Below, piece after piece: positions 53,851 through 61,967 of a stretch of DNA of 64,000 nucleotides. Within the stretch, counting starts at the first letter, position 1; every line of letters begins with the position of its first letter. The notes below the pieces were generated by a model that made no database searches, was not told the DNA's origin, and saw only the letters and a list, made by a program, of their open reading frames with translations. Both the position numbers and the translations under genes were made by a program. The stretch is from Psychrobacillus sp. OK028 (GTDB taxonomy: Bacteria > Bacillota > Bacilli > Bacillales_A > Planococcaceae): assembly GCF_900103605.1 (NCBI RefSeq), contig NZ_FNHY01000005.1, positions 1 through 64,000 of the forward strand. Direction: 5' to 3'.

Positions 53851-53870
53851 ATTCAAATGATTGTTTGATT
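53851..53870. promoter_or_regulatory. Putative CadC operator 1
   Basis: ATTCAAA-TGATTG-TTTGATT is an inverted repeat with 6-base spacer and two mismatches in the right arm. It lies 12 bases from the cadC start, within the expected 5' region. Confidence 0.6.
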
Positions 53871-53911
53871 GTTATTTTCATTATATGTTCGGAATATTTA
53901 AAATGCAACTT

Positions 53912-53931
53912 ATTCAAATAGGCGTTTGAAT
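53912..53931. promoter_or_regulatory. Putative CadC operator 2
   Basis: ATTCAAA-TAGGCG-TTTGAAT is a perfect 7-6-7 inverted repeat, 61 bases from operator 1 centre to centre. The arm sequence is close to the known CadC and CzrA type sites. Confidence 0.7.
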
Positions 53932-54015
53932 GATTATTAATGCTTTTTTATTTATTTGCTTAACAAATGATTTTTCAATAGGAAAAACCAGGCAAAAAAA
54001 ACGCCCGGTCCTTGG

Positions 54016-54188
54016 TGGTAAAAACCTGTTTTTATCGTTTTCGAAGGGCTTTGGACCGACGTTTTGCTATATGATTACCGAGTGAATTTTTTGGCATATT
54101 GGTTGTGACGTTCCTCACAACCAATATCCCTTTTTCCGATAATCTTATGGCGTTTGCCTGTCCGTCGCCCTCCTACAACTTCTAGAAA
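54016..54188 (+). repeat. Long near-palindromic dispersed repeat, copy B
   Basis: The left arm (GCTTTGGACCGACGTTTTGC, TATATGATTACCGA) and right arm (TCGGATAATCTTATGG read in complement, GCCTGTCCGTCGCCCTCC) can pair, with a central stem ATATTGGTTGTGA / TCACAACCAATAT. It is about 170 bases long and holds no gene. Copy A at 30166-30316 has the same outer arms but a different central stem sequence. Confidence 0.75.
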
Positions 54189-54488
54189 GAGGTTAATGCA
54201 TTTTTGGGTAACTAGAGAAAAGATACTTTCTTATTCATAGAGGAAGCTCTCGAAGATACAATTTCGTTCGCTACTTCGCTTCTTTATTTAGTGAACACTA
54301 ACTATTTCTCTTTATTTCCACTAGTGTAAAAGAAATACTACTTTCTTAATCCTTCCTTACAGAATAGTATCCCTAATTTAAAAGACGATTTTATCCCTAC
54401 ATTAACTTTGACTACTCTTATCATCTAAGCTATAGGCTATGCAATATCTTATAGTTGAGTACTACTCACTTAATTGATTGAAGTGTAA
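54189..54488. other. Gene-free stretch
   Basis: This AT-rich intergenic stretch has no gene, clear promoter or repeat that I could see; short open frames here are not credible. Confidence 0.6.
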
Positions 54489-54660
54489 GGTGGCGACTCC
54501 AGTGGGAACAGCGCGAGCTGAAAGCCCCGCAGGAAAGACATTGGTCAATCCTTGTTTGACCAATGTCTTTGCGACGAGTAACCGCAGGAGCATATGTTTT
54601 CGTAGTGACGAGGAGATTGAAGCCGTGCCCACGGAAAGCGTCCACCTGAAACGGAAAATC
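54489..54660 (-). repeat. GC-rich dispersed repeat, long copy 5
   Basis: GGCGACTCCAGTGGGAACAG, CGCGAGCTGAAAGCCCCGC, AGGAGATTGAAGCCGTGCCC and ACGGAAAGCGTCCACC are the reverse complement of the long copy at 35447. A middle hairpin, AAAGACATTGGTCAA with TTGACCAATGTCTTT, replaces the middle segment of the other long copy. Confidence 0.75.
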
Positions 54661-54731
54661 AGTAGTATTATTCTTTCCTTTCATTCCATCAACTCAGTGT
54701 ACACGGTACATTTTTATATACTTTCTTCTTA

Positions 54732-54764
54732 AAAAGCAGCCGAAGATCATAATCTTCGGCTGCC
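54732..54764 (-). terminator. Terminator of the penicillin acylase gene
   Basis: On the minus strand GCAGCCGAAGAT pairs with ATCTTCGGCTGC, followed by TTTTT. Confidence 0.85.
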
Positions 54765-54769
54765 TCTTA

Positions 54770-57127
54770 TTAGTTTGCTTTTAATATTAATTCATGACCT
54801 TCTTTAATGTCCCCATCTATGACAGTGGTATGATAGTTCCCTTCTGCCCAATCATCTACTTGACTATGGTACCACTTGGATTTCATGTGTCCGCTTTGTC
54901 CGGGTCCTACGATATGAAAAGCCTCGTTTAGATTAGCTAAATCTGCAACAAATCTCCAGGATGCCCCGTGATCTACTTTTCCATTTTCACCAAATCCAGC
55001 TGCTTGAACCGTAATATTAGATCCTCCGATTGGCACTGGATCTGGATTTAGCAGATAAGCTAAAATGGGAGAAGCCCCGCCAAGCGGATGATCAAATGTT
55101 AGCTGGTGGTAATCTCCCCATTTCCATTTCTTTTCATTCGAACCAAACTCCTTCGTTATTTCATCCGTTGCCTGCACGAATGAATCATAGACCCATTTGT
55201 CTATACCACCATATGATTCTAGCCAAGCACTTTGTTCGCTATTGTAGCCTTTCCTAAGTAATTGATCGGAAATATTACCTTTACCAGGTAGCATCGCATA
55301 TACATCCTTCGGCATTTCTTTCTGTAGCAATGTCTGAGGGAGCTCCTTCATCCATTTATGAAATACGAGCGGAGCTACTTGGTCTTTATCATCGATTTGG
55401 TCCCACTGCTTTAACATAGTAAGAATTTCTTTATAGTCATTCTCTGCATCTAGTTTTTCGACCGATTCAAGCATTTTAGCTAAAAACTCTTTTGCATATA
55501 AATTAGTTTGATCCATTTGTAAATTCATCATATCTTCTTTTGTGAAATCTGATTTACTCTCTAGTACTTCCGCTATTCTTTCATATCGATATGATTGGGC
55601 CCAGAAATCCGTAATATGATATGGATAGGAATCATCCACTACTTCGTTGTTTGCAGTTGCAATAAAACCTTCCTTTGGATTCACGACAATGGGAAGCTCA
55701 TTAAAAGGGACATAACCTTCCCAGCCATAGTCGGCAGAGTCTCCAGGCACAGGCAATTGACCATCGCCTCTCTTTCTCAATGGTAATCTACCGTTTGCTT
55801 TGTACGCAATTGTTCCATCCTTGGCAGCAAACACAAAATTTTGTGCAGGTGCATGAAAGTCCTCCAACGCGGTTTCAAACTCATCCCAGCTAGATGACTT
55901 ATTCATCTTCAATATGGCCTGTAATTCAAGAGTCGGCTCCAATGCCGTCCATTGCATGGAAAACAATGCTGATGCTTCCTCGTCCTTGAACAAGACATCT
56001 GAAATAATAGGACCATGTCTCGTCACTACTACTTCAAAAGGTATATCATCCTGTTCTTTTACTTTAATAGATGAATGACGAACTTCCGCCTGCTCCCATT
56101 TCCCTTCATAAAGGAATTGTGTACGGTCATCCGGATTAGGCGTTTCAATATATAGATCCTGTACATCTGGCCCTACATTTGTTACACCCCAAGCAACCTC
56201 TTCGTTATGACCAAGTATGATACCGGGAATACCAGCAAATATAACTCCACTCACATTTTGCTCGGGTGACTCTAAGTGCATTTGGTACCAGATGGATGGA
56301 GTACTTAACCCTAAATGCGGATCATCTGCTAGCAAAGGAAGTCCACTAGCAGTTTTTTCTCCACTCACTACCCAGTTATTACTTCCGTTAAATTCATTCG
56401 GCAAAATCGACGCGTCAAAGTAACCAGCTATATTTACGGGCTTATTAATATTAGCCTCTATAATCGATTTGGAATTTTCAGGATACGTTATAAAAAGCTC
56501 CTTCGCCTTTTCTTCCTCTAATTCGTTTAATGCCCAATGTCTAATAGCAAGTGATGACCAGTTTCCACCTAAGTCATACGCCATATACTTTCCGATTGCT
56601 AAGGAGTCGGATGGTGTCCACTCGTCTGGCTCATAGCCTAATAACTTAAATTCATAACTCAGCTTATTTTCTTCTTTTGCATAATCAATAAAATCATTAA
56701 CCCCTTCTGCATACCACTTTAATACTTGCTTAGCTTCATCGCTATATCCAGCATAGGATTTATCGGCAGCTGCACGTAAACTAAAAGTTAAGAAAAACTT
56801 ATCCGTATCGACTGCTGCTTCTCCGACCACTTCTGCCAAACGTCCGCTCGCCTGCCTTCTTGCCAAGTCCATTTGAAAAAGTCTATCCTGAGCTTGTACA
56901 AAACCCTGCGCTCGGTAAAGGTCCGCATCAGATTGTGCAGTAATATGTGGAACCCCAACAGCGTCACGTACCACTTTTACGTCCGAGTCTAATACGTCCA
57001 TTGCCAGTTCACCATCAATAATGGGTTTCGTGCTAGACAAATACATGTTTAATCCCACCACAACAATAACTATTAGGATCCCAATTACTCCTAGGATCCA
57101 GGCAGTTATTTTCCACACTCTTCTCAT
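54770..57127 (-). CDS. Penicillin acylase family Ntn-hydrolase
   Basis: The 785-residue protein has an N-terminal hydrophobic anchor (about 9-30), an alpha-chain region, and the catalytic serine S249 in NGSNNWVVSG, which becomes the N-terminus of the beta chain after self-cleavage. The beta-chain conserved segments follow (LLADDPHLGL; HNEEVAWGVTNVGPDVQDLY). Family members hydrolyse penicillin G, acyl-homoserine lactones or related amides; the substrate is unknown here. ATG has GGAGG upstream; the gene stands alone. Confidence 0.9.
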   Translation of the reverse strand: MRRVWKITAWILGVIGILIVIVVVGLNMYLSSTKPIIDGELAMDVLDSDVKVVRDAVGVPHITAQSDADLYRAQGFVQAQDRLFQMDLARRQASGRLAEVVGEAAVDTDKFFLTFSLRAAADKSYAGYSDEAKQVLKWYAEGVNDFIDYAKEENKLSYEFKLLGYEPDEWTPSDSLAIGKYMAYDLGGNWSSLAIRHWALNELEEEKAKELFITYPENSKSIIEANINKPVNIAGYFDASILPNEFNGSNNWVVSGEKTASGLPLLADDPHLGLSTPSIWYQMHLESPEQNVSGVIFAGIPGIILGHNEEVAWGVTNVGPDVQDLYIETPNPDDRTQFLYEGKWEQAEVRHSSIKVKEQDDIPFEVVVTRHGPIISDVLFKDEEASALFSMQWTALEPTLELQAILKMNKSSSWDEFETALEDFHAPAQNFVFAAKDGTIAYKANGRLPLRKRGDGQLPVPGDSADYGWEGYVPFNELPIVVNPKEGFIATANNEVVDDSYPYHITDFWAQSYRYERIAEVLESKSDFTKEDMMNLQMDQTNLYAKEFLAKMLESVEKLDAENDYKEILTMLKQWDQIDDKDQVAPLVFHKWMKELPQTLLQKEMPKDVYAMLPGKGNISDQLLRKGYNSEQSAWLESYGGIDKWVYDSFVQATDEITKEFGSNEKKWKWGDYHQLTFDHPLGGASPILAYLLNPDPVPIGGSNITVQAAGFGENGKVDHGASWRFVADLANLNEAFHIVGPGQSGHMKSKWYHSQVDDWAEGNYHTTVIDGDIKEGHELILKAN

Positions 57128-57287
57128 ATCCCTTACCTCCTTTGCTCCTTTACGGTATTCGACATTATTAGATTTCTACCTTCCGCGTCTGAAGCGACTA
57201 AAGGGGCTAGGCGCTGTAGTCTGGATGGAGGTTCACTTGTAGAAAGTTATCCATATGCCAAAAGACTTTATAATTTACTAAACAATA

Positions 57288-57325
57288 AAAAAAGACCCAT
57301 GAATAAGTATATTCATGAGTCTGGT
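57288..57325 (-). terminator. Terminator of murB
   Basis: On the minus strand AGACTCATGAATA pairs with TATTCATGGGTCT, followed by seven T residues. Confidence 0.8.
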
Positions 57326-57331
57326 CTTGTA

Positions 57332-58249
57332 TTAATCTATATTTTCGCCAACAATTTTCACTTCTAGCTCTAGCTCGACCCCGAAGTTTTCTTTTACTGC
57401 TGCTTTCACCATTTCAATAGTACTAATATAATCGGTTGCAGTTGCATTATTTTTATTGACGATAAAGCCGGCATGCTTCGTAGAAACCTCTGCACCACCA
57501 AAGCCTTTCCCCTGCAAGCCACTATCTTGGATGAGCTTTCCAGCAAAATATCCTGGTGGTCGTTTGAATACACTACCTGCAGAAGGGTATTCTAATGGTT
57601 GCTTCGACTCTCTTTGGTAAGTAAGATCTGCAATTTTTGCATCAATCTCTTCTTGGTTTCCTTTTTCCAATAAAAACTCCGTCGATAACACATAATAGCC
57701 TTTTTTTGTAATAATACTTTTTCGATATCCTAGCTCTAATTGCTCCTTCGAAAGAACAAGTTTTTCTCCAGCTGGAGTTAACACGGTGCACTGCACAATG
57801 ACGTCTTGGATTTCTCCGCCATATGCTCCTGCATTCATCGCCATTGCTCCACCAATAGATCCGGGAATACCACAGGCAAACTCTAAACCTGTGAGGGATT
57901 CCTGGGCAGCGGCCTTTGACACATCAATAATGTCGGCACCACTTTCAGCAATCACACGGTTACCATCAATGATGATTTTGTTCAAGTTCTCTAATCGGAG
58001 TACAATTCCTCGTACGCCACCATCACGAACAACCATATTTGACCCGTTCCCTAGTAATAACAACGGTATTTTATGCTCCCATGCATATTGGACAACAAAG
58101 GCTGCCTCGTCCTGAGTAGAAGGTGTGACAAATAGATCCGCCTTCCCACCCATTTTAGTTACTGTATGCAAATTCAATGCTTCATCTATTTTAATATTCG
58201 CTGGATTTAGTTTTTCCGTTAAATTTTGAAACCATTTTTGTTTATTCAA
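57332..58249 (-). CDS. murB: UDP-N-acetylenolpyruvoylglucosamine reductase
   Basis: The 305-residue MurB is of the type with a short C-terminal domain. The FAD-binding segment is LGNGSNMVVRDGGVRGIVLRL, the active site includes GIPGSIGGAMAMNAGAYGGE and SAGSVFKRPPGYFAGKLIQDSGL, and a conserved Glu lies near the C-terminus (ELELEVKIVGE). It makes UDP-MurNAc. The start is a TTG behind AAAGGA. It stands apart from ddl/murF. Confidence 0.95.
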   Translation of the reverse strand: MNKQKWFQNLTEKLNPANIKIDEALNLHTVTKMGGKADLFVTPSTQDEAAFVVQYAWEHKIPLLLLGNGSNMVVRDGGVRGIVLRLENLNKIIIDGNRVIAESGADIIDVSKAAAQESLTGLEFACGIPGSIGGAMAMNAGAYGGEIQDVIVQCTVLTPAGEKLVLSKEQLELGYRKSIITKKGYYVLSTEFLLEKGNQEEIDAKIADLTYQRESKQPLEYPSAGSVFKRPPGYFAGKLIQDSGLQGKGFGGAEVSTKHAGFIVNKNNATATDYISTIEMVKAAVKENFGVELELEVKIVGENID

Positions 58250-58328
58250 AGAGAGACAATCCTTTCTGCTTTAACCTGTTACCCTTACATAGTATGCATT
58301 TTTACTCTGAATATATCAAGTAACAATA

Positions 58329-58634
58329 CTATAACCATTCTTTAGACCAAGTCTCGATTTCACTAACTACTTCTTTTAGCGCAAGACCTTTGTCCGTCAG
58401 GTTATACTCTACCCGTATAGGCACTTCGGAAAAGACAGTTCTTTCTACTATTCCCTCTTTTTCAAGCTCTTTTAAACGCTCTGATAACAAACGACCACTT
58501 ATAGGAAGTGACGATTCAATTTCATTAAATCGTTTTGCACCACCGATTAGCTGGTAAACGATTAGGGCAGTCCATCTTTTTCCGAGCAACTCCATTGCCT
58601 TTGACAAACGCGGACATAATAACGTTTCTTTCAT
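58329..58634 (-). CDS. HxlR-family winged-helix regulator
   Basis: The 101-residue protein has the HxlR signature: LCPRLSKAMELLGKRWTALIVYQL near the N-terminus, then FNEIESSLPISGRLLSERLKELEKEGIVER. A cysteine close to the N-terminus (C6) recalls thiol-sensing members such as YodB and HypR. ATG at 58634 has AGAGGTGA upstream; the frame starts at 58652. The gene is divergent from the YceI gene; palindromes lie between. Confidence 0.9.
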   Translation of the reverse strand: MKETLLCPRLSKAMELLGKRWTALIVYQLIGGAKRFNEIESSLPISGRLLSERLKELEKEGIVERTVFSEVPIRVEYNLTDKGLALKEVVSEIETWSKEWL

Positions 58635-58690
58635 CTGATTCACCTCTATCACTTCCTATTATAATCTTTTTTACTTCTTTTGTAAAATAA

Positions 58691-58707
58691 AAGTAATTAA
58701 ATTACTT
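58691..58707. promoter_or_regulatory. Palindrome in the HxlR-YceI intergenic region
   Basis: AAGTAATT-A-AATTACTT is a perfect palindrome, 57 bases upstream of the HxlR start, followed by GTTAC-ATAAA-GTAAC at 58736-58750. They are likely binding sites of the HxlR regulator. Confidence 0.5.
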
Positions 58708-58805
58708 GACGTAACCAATATATTAAACTATATTTAGTTACATAAAGTAACCTGTTATGTTTATATTTTAAGATAACAGGTAAAGTAATATATGGTTTTA
58801 TTAAA

Positions 58806-58840
58806 TTATTTCGAAACAAAAACTCTTGATTTCGAAATAA
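58806..58840. promoter_or_regulatory. Inverted repeat overlapping the yceI promoter
   Basis: TTATTTCGAAA and TTTCGAAATAA are perfect 11-base arms separated by 13 bases. The right arm overlaps the -35 region of the promoter at 58826-58854. Confidence 0.65.
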
Positions 58841-58854
58841 TGTTGTTATATACT
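58826..58854 (+). promoter_or_regulatory. Promoter of the YceI gene
   Basis: TTGATT and TATACT are separated by 17 bases on the plus strand. A GGAGG ribosome site follows before the ATG at 58887. Confidence 0.65.
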
Positions 58855-58886
58855 AAAAAAAACAATCCATTAGGAGGAATTACACA

Positions 58887-59414
58887 ATGACAAAATTTAA
58901 TCTTGACGCAGCACATTCTATGATCGACTTTTCTGTAAAACACATGATGGTTTCAAAAGTAAAAGGATCTTTCACTAATTTCACTGCTGATTTAGAAGGT
59001 AATACAGAAGATTTAACAGGCGCTACAATCAGCTTTGACATTGACGTAAAGTCAATTAACACAAACAATGAAGATCGTGATAACCACCTACGTTCTGCAG
59101 ATTTCTTTGATATCGAAACTTACCCAAGCATCAAATTTGTTGCTACAGATATTAAGAAAAAAGCAGACGGTGAATATGACGTAACTGGTGACCTTACAAT
59201 TAAAGACGTTACAAAACCAGTAACATTTGACGTTGAATATGGTGGTAAAGGTACTAATCCATGGGGCCAAGAAGTTGTAGCATTCTCTGCTGATACTAAA
59301 GTTAACCGTAAAGAATTTGGCTTAACTTGGAACCAAGCATTAGAAACTGGTGGAGTTCTTGTTGGAGAAGATATTAAAATTAACGTTGAACTTGAATTAA
59401 ACCCAGCTCAATAA
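58887..59414 (+). CDS. YceI-family protein
   Basis: The 175-residue protein is a single YceI beta-barrel domain (FNLDAAHSMIDFSVKHMMVSKVKGSF; FDVKSINTNNEDRDNHLRSADFFD; LTIKDVTKPVTFDVEYGG). YceI proteins bind isoprenoid-like lipids in the barrel. No signal peptide is present, so it should be cytosolic. A good ribosome site (TAGGAGG) precedes the start. Control by the divergent HxlR is inferred. Confidence 0.93.
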   Translation: MTKFNLDAAHSMIDFSVKHMMVSKVKGSFTNFTADLEGNTEDLTGATISFDIDVKSINTNNEDRDNHLRSADFFDIETYPSIKFVATDIKKKADGEYDVTGDLTIKDVTKPVTFDVEYGGKGTNPWGQEVVAFSADTKVNRKEFGLTWNQALETGGVLVGEDIKINVELELNPAQ

Positions 59415-59426
59415 ATGAAGAAATTA

Positions 59427-59458
59427 CAAAAAGCTATCCTTATGGATAGCTTTTTTTG
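59427..59458 (+). terminator. Terminator of the YceI gene
   Basis: AAAAAGCTATCC and GGATAGCTTTTT pair across TTAT, followed by TT on the plus strand. Confidence 0.85.
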
Positions 59459-59571
59459 ATTCATACATAGATATCTTGAACAGACAAATCTACCTATTTT
59501 GTTTTCTGACTTTTGAAACTATTTTCCCTATAAATCGTATATACTATAGAAGAAGATTTGGAGGGATATAA

Positions 59572-59865
59572 ATGGAAGATTTATTAGGGTTAGGCCTCGG
59601 TTTTGTTGCTATTATTTTGACTTTTTCCATACCACTTTCGGCAATTTGGACAAATCATTTACGAAAATCTCAAAAAATACGAGCTCAAATTGTAAAGGAC
59701 GAAATCGAACTTGAAAAACTTCGATACAACAATTTTTTAGTCGAAACAGAAAAAATGCGTTTAGACCTTCAATCGAAGCAGGCTAGTCTTTTAGAATCGA
59801 CAGATCCTTTAGTTTTAGATTTACAAAAGCGATCGGCAAATGAAGCGCAAACTATATCTTATTAA
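59572..59865 (+). CDS. Small membrane-anchored coiled-coil protein
   Basis: The 97-residue protein has one N-terminal membrane helix (about 5-26, LGLGFVAIILTFSIPLSAIW), then a charged helical stretch likely to form a coiled coil (KDEIELEKLRYNNFLVETEKMRLDLQ). The layout resembles small phage-shock-type or membrane-anchor proteins, but I cannot assign a family. ATG has GGAGG upstream. It is a single gene. Confidence 0.7.
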   Translation: MEDLLGLGLGFVAIILTFSIPLSAIWTNHLRKSQKIRAQIVKDEIELEKLRYNNFLVETEKMRLDLQSKQASLLESTDPLVLDLQKRSANEAQTISY

Positions 59866-60055
59866 AACTATTCTGAAACCTAAACTCTACAGAACCCTGT
59901 GAAAGCAATTAGTGAAATCGAGTAATTTTAAGTGGTTTTTTACAACTACTTTCTTAATGTAAGCTTTCTCTGTTTTTCTCAATAGAATATGGTATGTTAT
60001 TTATATAATTGGATTTGTTTTCCTATTTATTGGGTTAGGAGTTGGGGGAGATTAG

Positions 60056-61342
60056 ATGAACCTAGGTCAAGTGATCAAGTTAGAGCGGCAGAGACAAAAT
60101 ATTAAACAAGAGGCTTTAGCTTCTGGAATATGCGTTCCCTCTTACTTAAGTAGAATTGAAAATGGCTTAGTTATTCCAAGTGAAGAGATAAGGCATCATA
60201 TTCTTGCGAGATTGAATATTCCAGTGGACTCGTCTAATATCAATCATAATCAAAATATGATTGTTAAGTTTAAATTACAGTTAAAGCAAGTTCTAAATTC
60301 TCGAGATAAAAAGCTAGCTAAAAAGCTTCTACTTGATATTCAGCTCTATAATGAAGAGCATCCACTGGGAGAAGAACGACTAACATTGCTTTTATGGGAA
60401 GCTCGTTTGATGCTTATGTTACCTGAAGTATTAGAGATACAAAGGAGCATTGCTATCTTAGAAGATTTCAAAAAAGAAATGACGATTGAACAGCTATTTT
60501 ATCTCTACACTATTCAAGGTATTTCGGCCTATCAGGATAATCTATTTAGCCAAGCCTCTCATTTTTTTAAAGAAGTTTTCCAGTTAATTAAAGGTTATCG
60601 CATGGACGACTGGGAGATGGCAGAATTATATTACATATCGGGGTTATCACTATTATCCGAATCCCGTTACATGCTCGCGATTGATTATGTAAAAGAAGCC
60701 ATTTCCTATTTCAATCAAGAAATATTAATCGAACGCTCAATTGAGTGTTTAATAATTCTAGGTATTGCTCAAAAAAATTCCGGTGCGTTAAAGGAAGCAC
60801 TTGCTACTTTTGAAAGAGCAAATCAAATTAACTTAAAAATAGAGTCTAAGGAGTTCAATGGCATGATTGAACATAATTTAGGCTCCTGCTACTCGTTACA
60901 AAAAGATTCTCCACAAGCCCTGCAACACTTTTTATACAGTTTGGAAGCAAAGCATAGCGCTGATGATCAAGTGGTAACCATTTTATCCATTTTAAAAGAG
61001 CATCACAAAAATGGTGATCTGCAGAATGCTTTAGTATGGCTGCAAAAAGGGCATGAAATTTCCGAACATCTTTCCGCAAACAAAAAGGATTTATATACAA
61101 ACCACTTCTCCATATATGGAGCAATATTACTTGGGAAACAAGAGCTTATCCCCACTTTCAAGAAAGCTTTAGATTATTTTGAAAGTAAGCAGGATTATAA
61201 GCACTGTATGATTTATTGTCACGTATTAGCTAAGCGATTAGCTGAAACGAAACAATATAAGCAAGCGTCAATTTACTATGATTTAGGTTTTCAGTTTCAT
61301 TTGAAGCGATCAAAAGTATCTAGTTGGGAGGAATTGTCGTGA
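60056..61342 (+). CDS. RNPP-type receptor regulator (HTH plus TPR, NprR-like)
   Basis: The 428-residue protein has an N-terminal XRE helix-turn-helix (LGQVIKLERQRQNIKQEALA...SYLSRIENGLVIPSEEI) and a C-terminal array of TPR-like repeats (ISGLSLLSESRYMLAIDYVK; LGIAQKNSGALKEALATFERANQI; LGSCYSLQKDSPQALQHFLY). Size and layout are those of NprR, a cytosolic receptor for an imported oligopeptide. The stop codon overlaps the next start (GTGA), coupling it to a small pre-peptide gene, the classic RNPP arrangement. The start has GGGGGAG upstream. Targets are unknown. Confidence 0.85.
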   Translation: MNLGQVIKLERQRQNIKQEALASGICVPSYLSRIENGLVIPSEEIRHHILARLNIPVDSSNINHNQNMIVKFKLQLKQVLNSRDKKLAKKLLLDIQLYNEEHPLGEERLTLLLWEARLMLMLPEVLEIQRSIAILEDFKKEMTIEQLFYLYTIQGISAYQDNLFSQASHFFKEVFQLIKGYRMDDWEMAELYYISGLSLLSESRYMLAIDYVKEAISYFNQEILIERSIECLIILGIAQKNSGALKEALATFERANQINLKIESKEFNGMIEHNLGSCYSLQKDSPQALQHFLYSLEAKHSADDQVVTILSILKEHHKNGDLQNALVWLQKGHEISEHLSANKKDLYTNHFSIYGAILLGKQELIPTFKKALDYFESKQDYKHCMIYCHVLAKRLAETKQYKQASIYYDLGFQFHLKRSKVSSWEELS

Positions 61343-61461
61343 AAAAAGCTGTATTTGGGGTCCTACTGTGTTTGGTTCTATTCGCACTTCCAGTCTTTAG
61401 TTCGGGTCATTTGGCAGAGGATGACAAACCAAAAATCACAGATATTGGTGATTTAATCTGA
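61339..61461 (+). CDS. Putative signalling pre-peptide, 40 residues
   Basis: The frame reads MKKAVFGVLLCLVLFALP, VFSSGHLAEDDKPKITDIG and DLI. It has a positively charged start, a hydrophobic Sec signal of about 17 residues, and a short polar, charged mature tail of about 14-18 residues. GGAGG lies seven bases before the GTG, inside the receptor gene, and the start overlaps its stop. This is the Phr/PapR/NprX layout; the tail shares a KPxI(x)DIG flavour with NprX (SKPDIVG, from memory). A strong terminator follows. Confidence 0.75.
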   Translation: MKKAVFGVLLCLVLFALPVFSSGHLAEDDKPKITDIGDLI

Positions 61462-61471
61462 ATAAATTGCT

Positions 61472-61507
61472 AAAAACGAGTCCTCTTTAAAAGATGGACT
61501 CGTTTTT
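61472..61507 (+). terminator. Terminator of the receptor/peptide unit
   Basis: AAAAACGAGTCC pairs with GGACTCGTTTTT across a loop containing TCTTTAAAAGAT. It closes the unit 11 bases after the peptide stop codon, on the plus strand. Confidence 0.85.
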
Positions 61508-61520
61508 ATAGGAGAAACCA

Positions 61521-61826
61521 CTATTCTACGGACACTTCTTCGTCGACAATAATATGCTGGCTATATACTTCTACAAACTCTAAGGACTCTTCAATATTAT
61601 CCACTAGTTCAAAAACATCTAGAATCATAACTAGCCTTATCGTCGTGTCTTCTCCAAAGATGTTTTTATACGTGACGTCTTTATAATGAGCTTTAACAAG
61701 AGGATCGACATCCTCCAATTTTACAGCACGTATGATATTAATGGTTTCTTCGTATATTTTGTTGGCCATAATATCGGATAAAGAAATGTGTTCGAACAAT
61801 AATTTGACAGAAAAAATTTTATACAT
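61521..61826 (-). CDS. Conserved hypothetical protein (DUF4288-like)
   Basis: The 101-residue acidic protein reads MYKIFSVKLLFEHISLSDIM at its start, then alternates strands and helices and ends with an acidic tail. The pattern (YxIFSVKLLFE...EETINIIRAVKLED...HYKDVTYKNIFGED...VMILDVFEL) resembles DUF4288, a small single-domain family of unknown role, but I am not certain. ATG at 61826 has AGAGGTG upstream; the GTG at 61835 lies in that site. It lies convergent to the peptide gene. Confidence 0.7.
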   Translation of the reverse strand: MYKIFSVKLLFEHISLSDIMANKIYEETINIIRAVKLEDVDPLVKAHYKDVTYKNIFGEDTTIRLVMILDVFELVDNIEESLEFVEVYSQHIIVDEEVSVE

Positions 61827-61967
61827 TTTGCTCACCTCTTACTTATAACTCTATTATGTGAGCACATAGAATACTATATATTTTATGTGTGAATGTAACG
61901 TGCCAATTATGCATTTAAACGAATATTTTTATTCTTACTTTCATAGGTGCTACAATAAAATGTTCCC

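Noticed and set aside
23058-54660. CRISPR array suggested by the recurring GC-rich units
   Set aside because: The units are tens of kilobases apart, vary in length and orientation, and no cas genes are present.
54466-54732. Two overlapping open frames (both strands) before the penicillin acylase gene
   Set aside because: Both lie on the long GC-rich repeat and are not supported by ribosome sites or family motifs.
60004-60009. TATAAT before the RNPP receptor as a sigma-A -10 box
   Set aside because: No acceptable -35 box lies 16-18 bases upstream, so I did not list a promoter.
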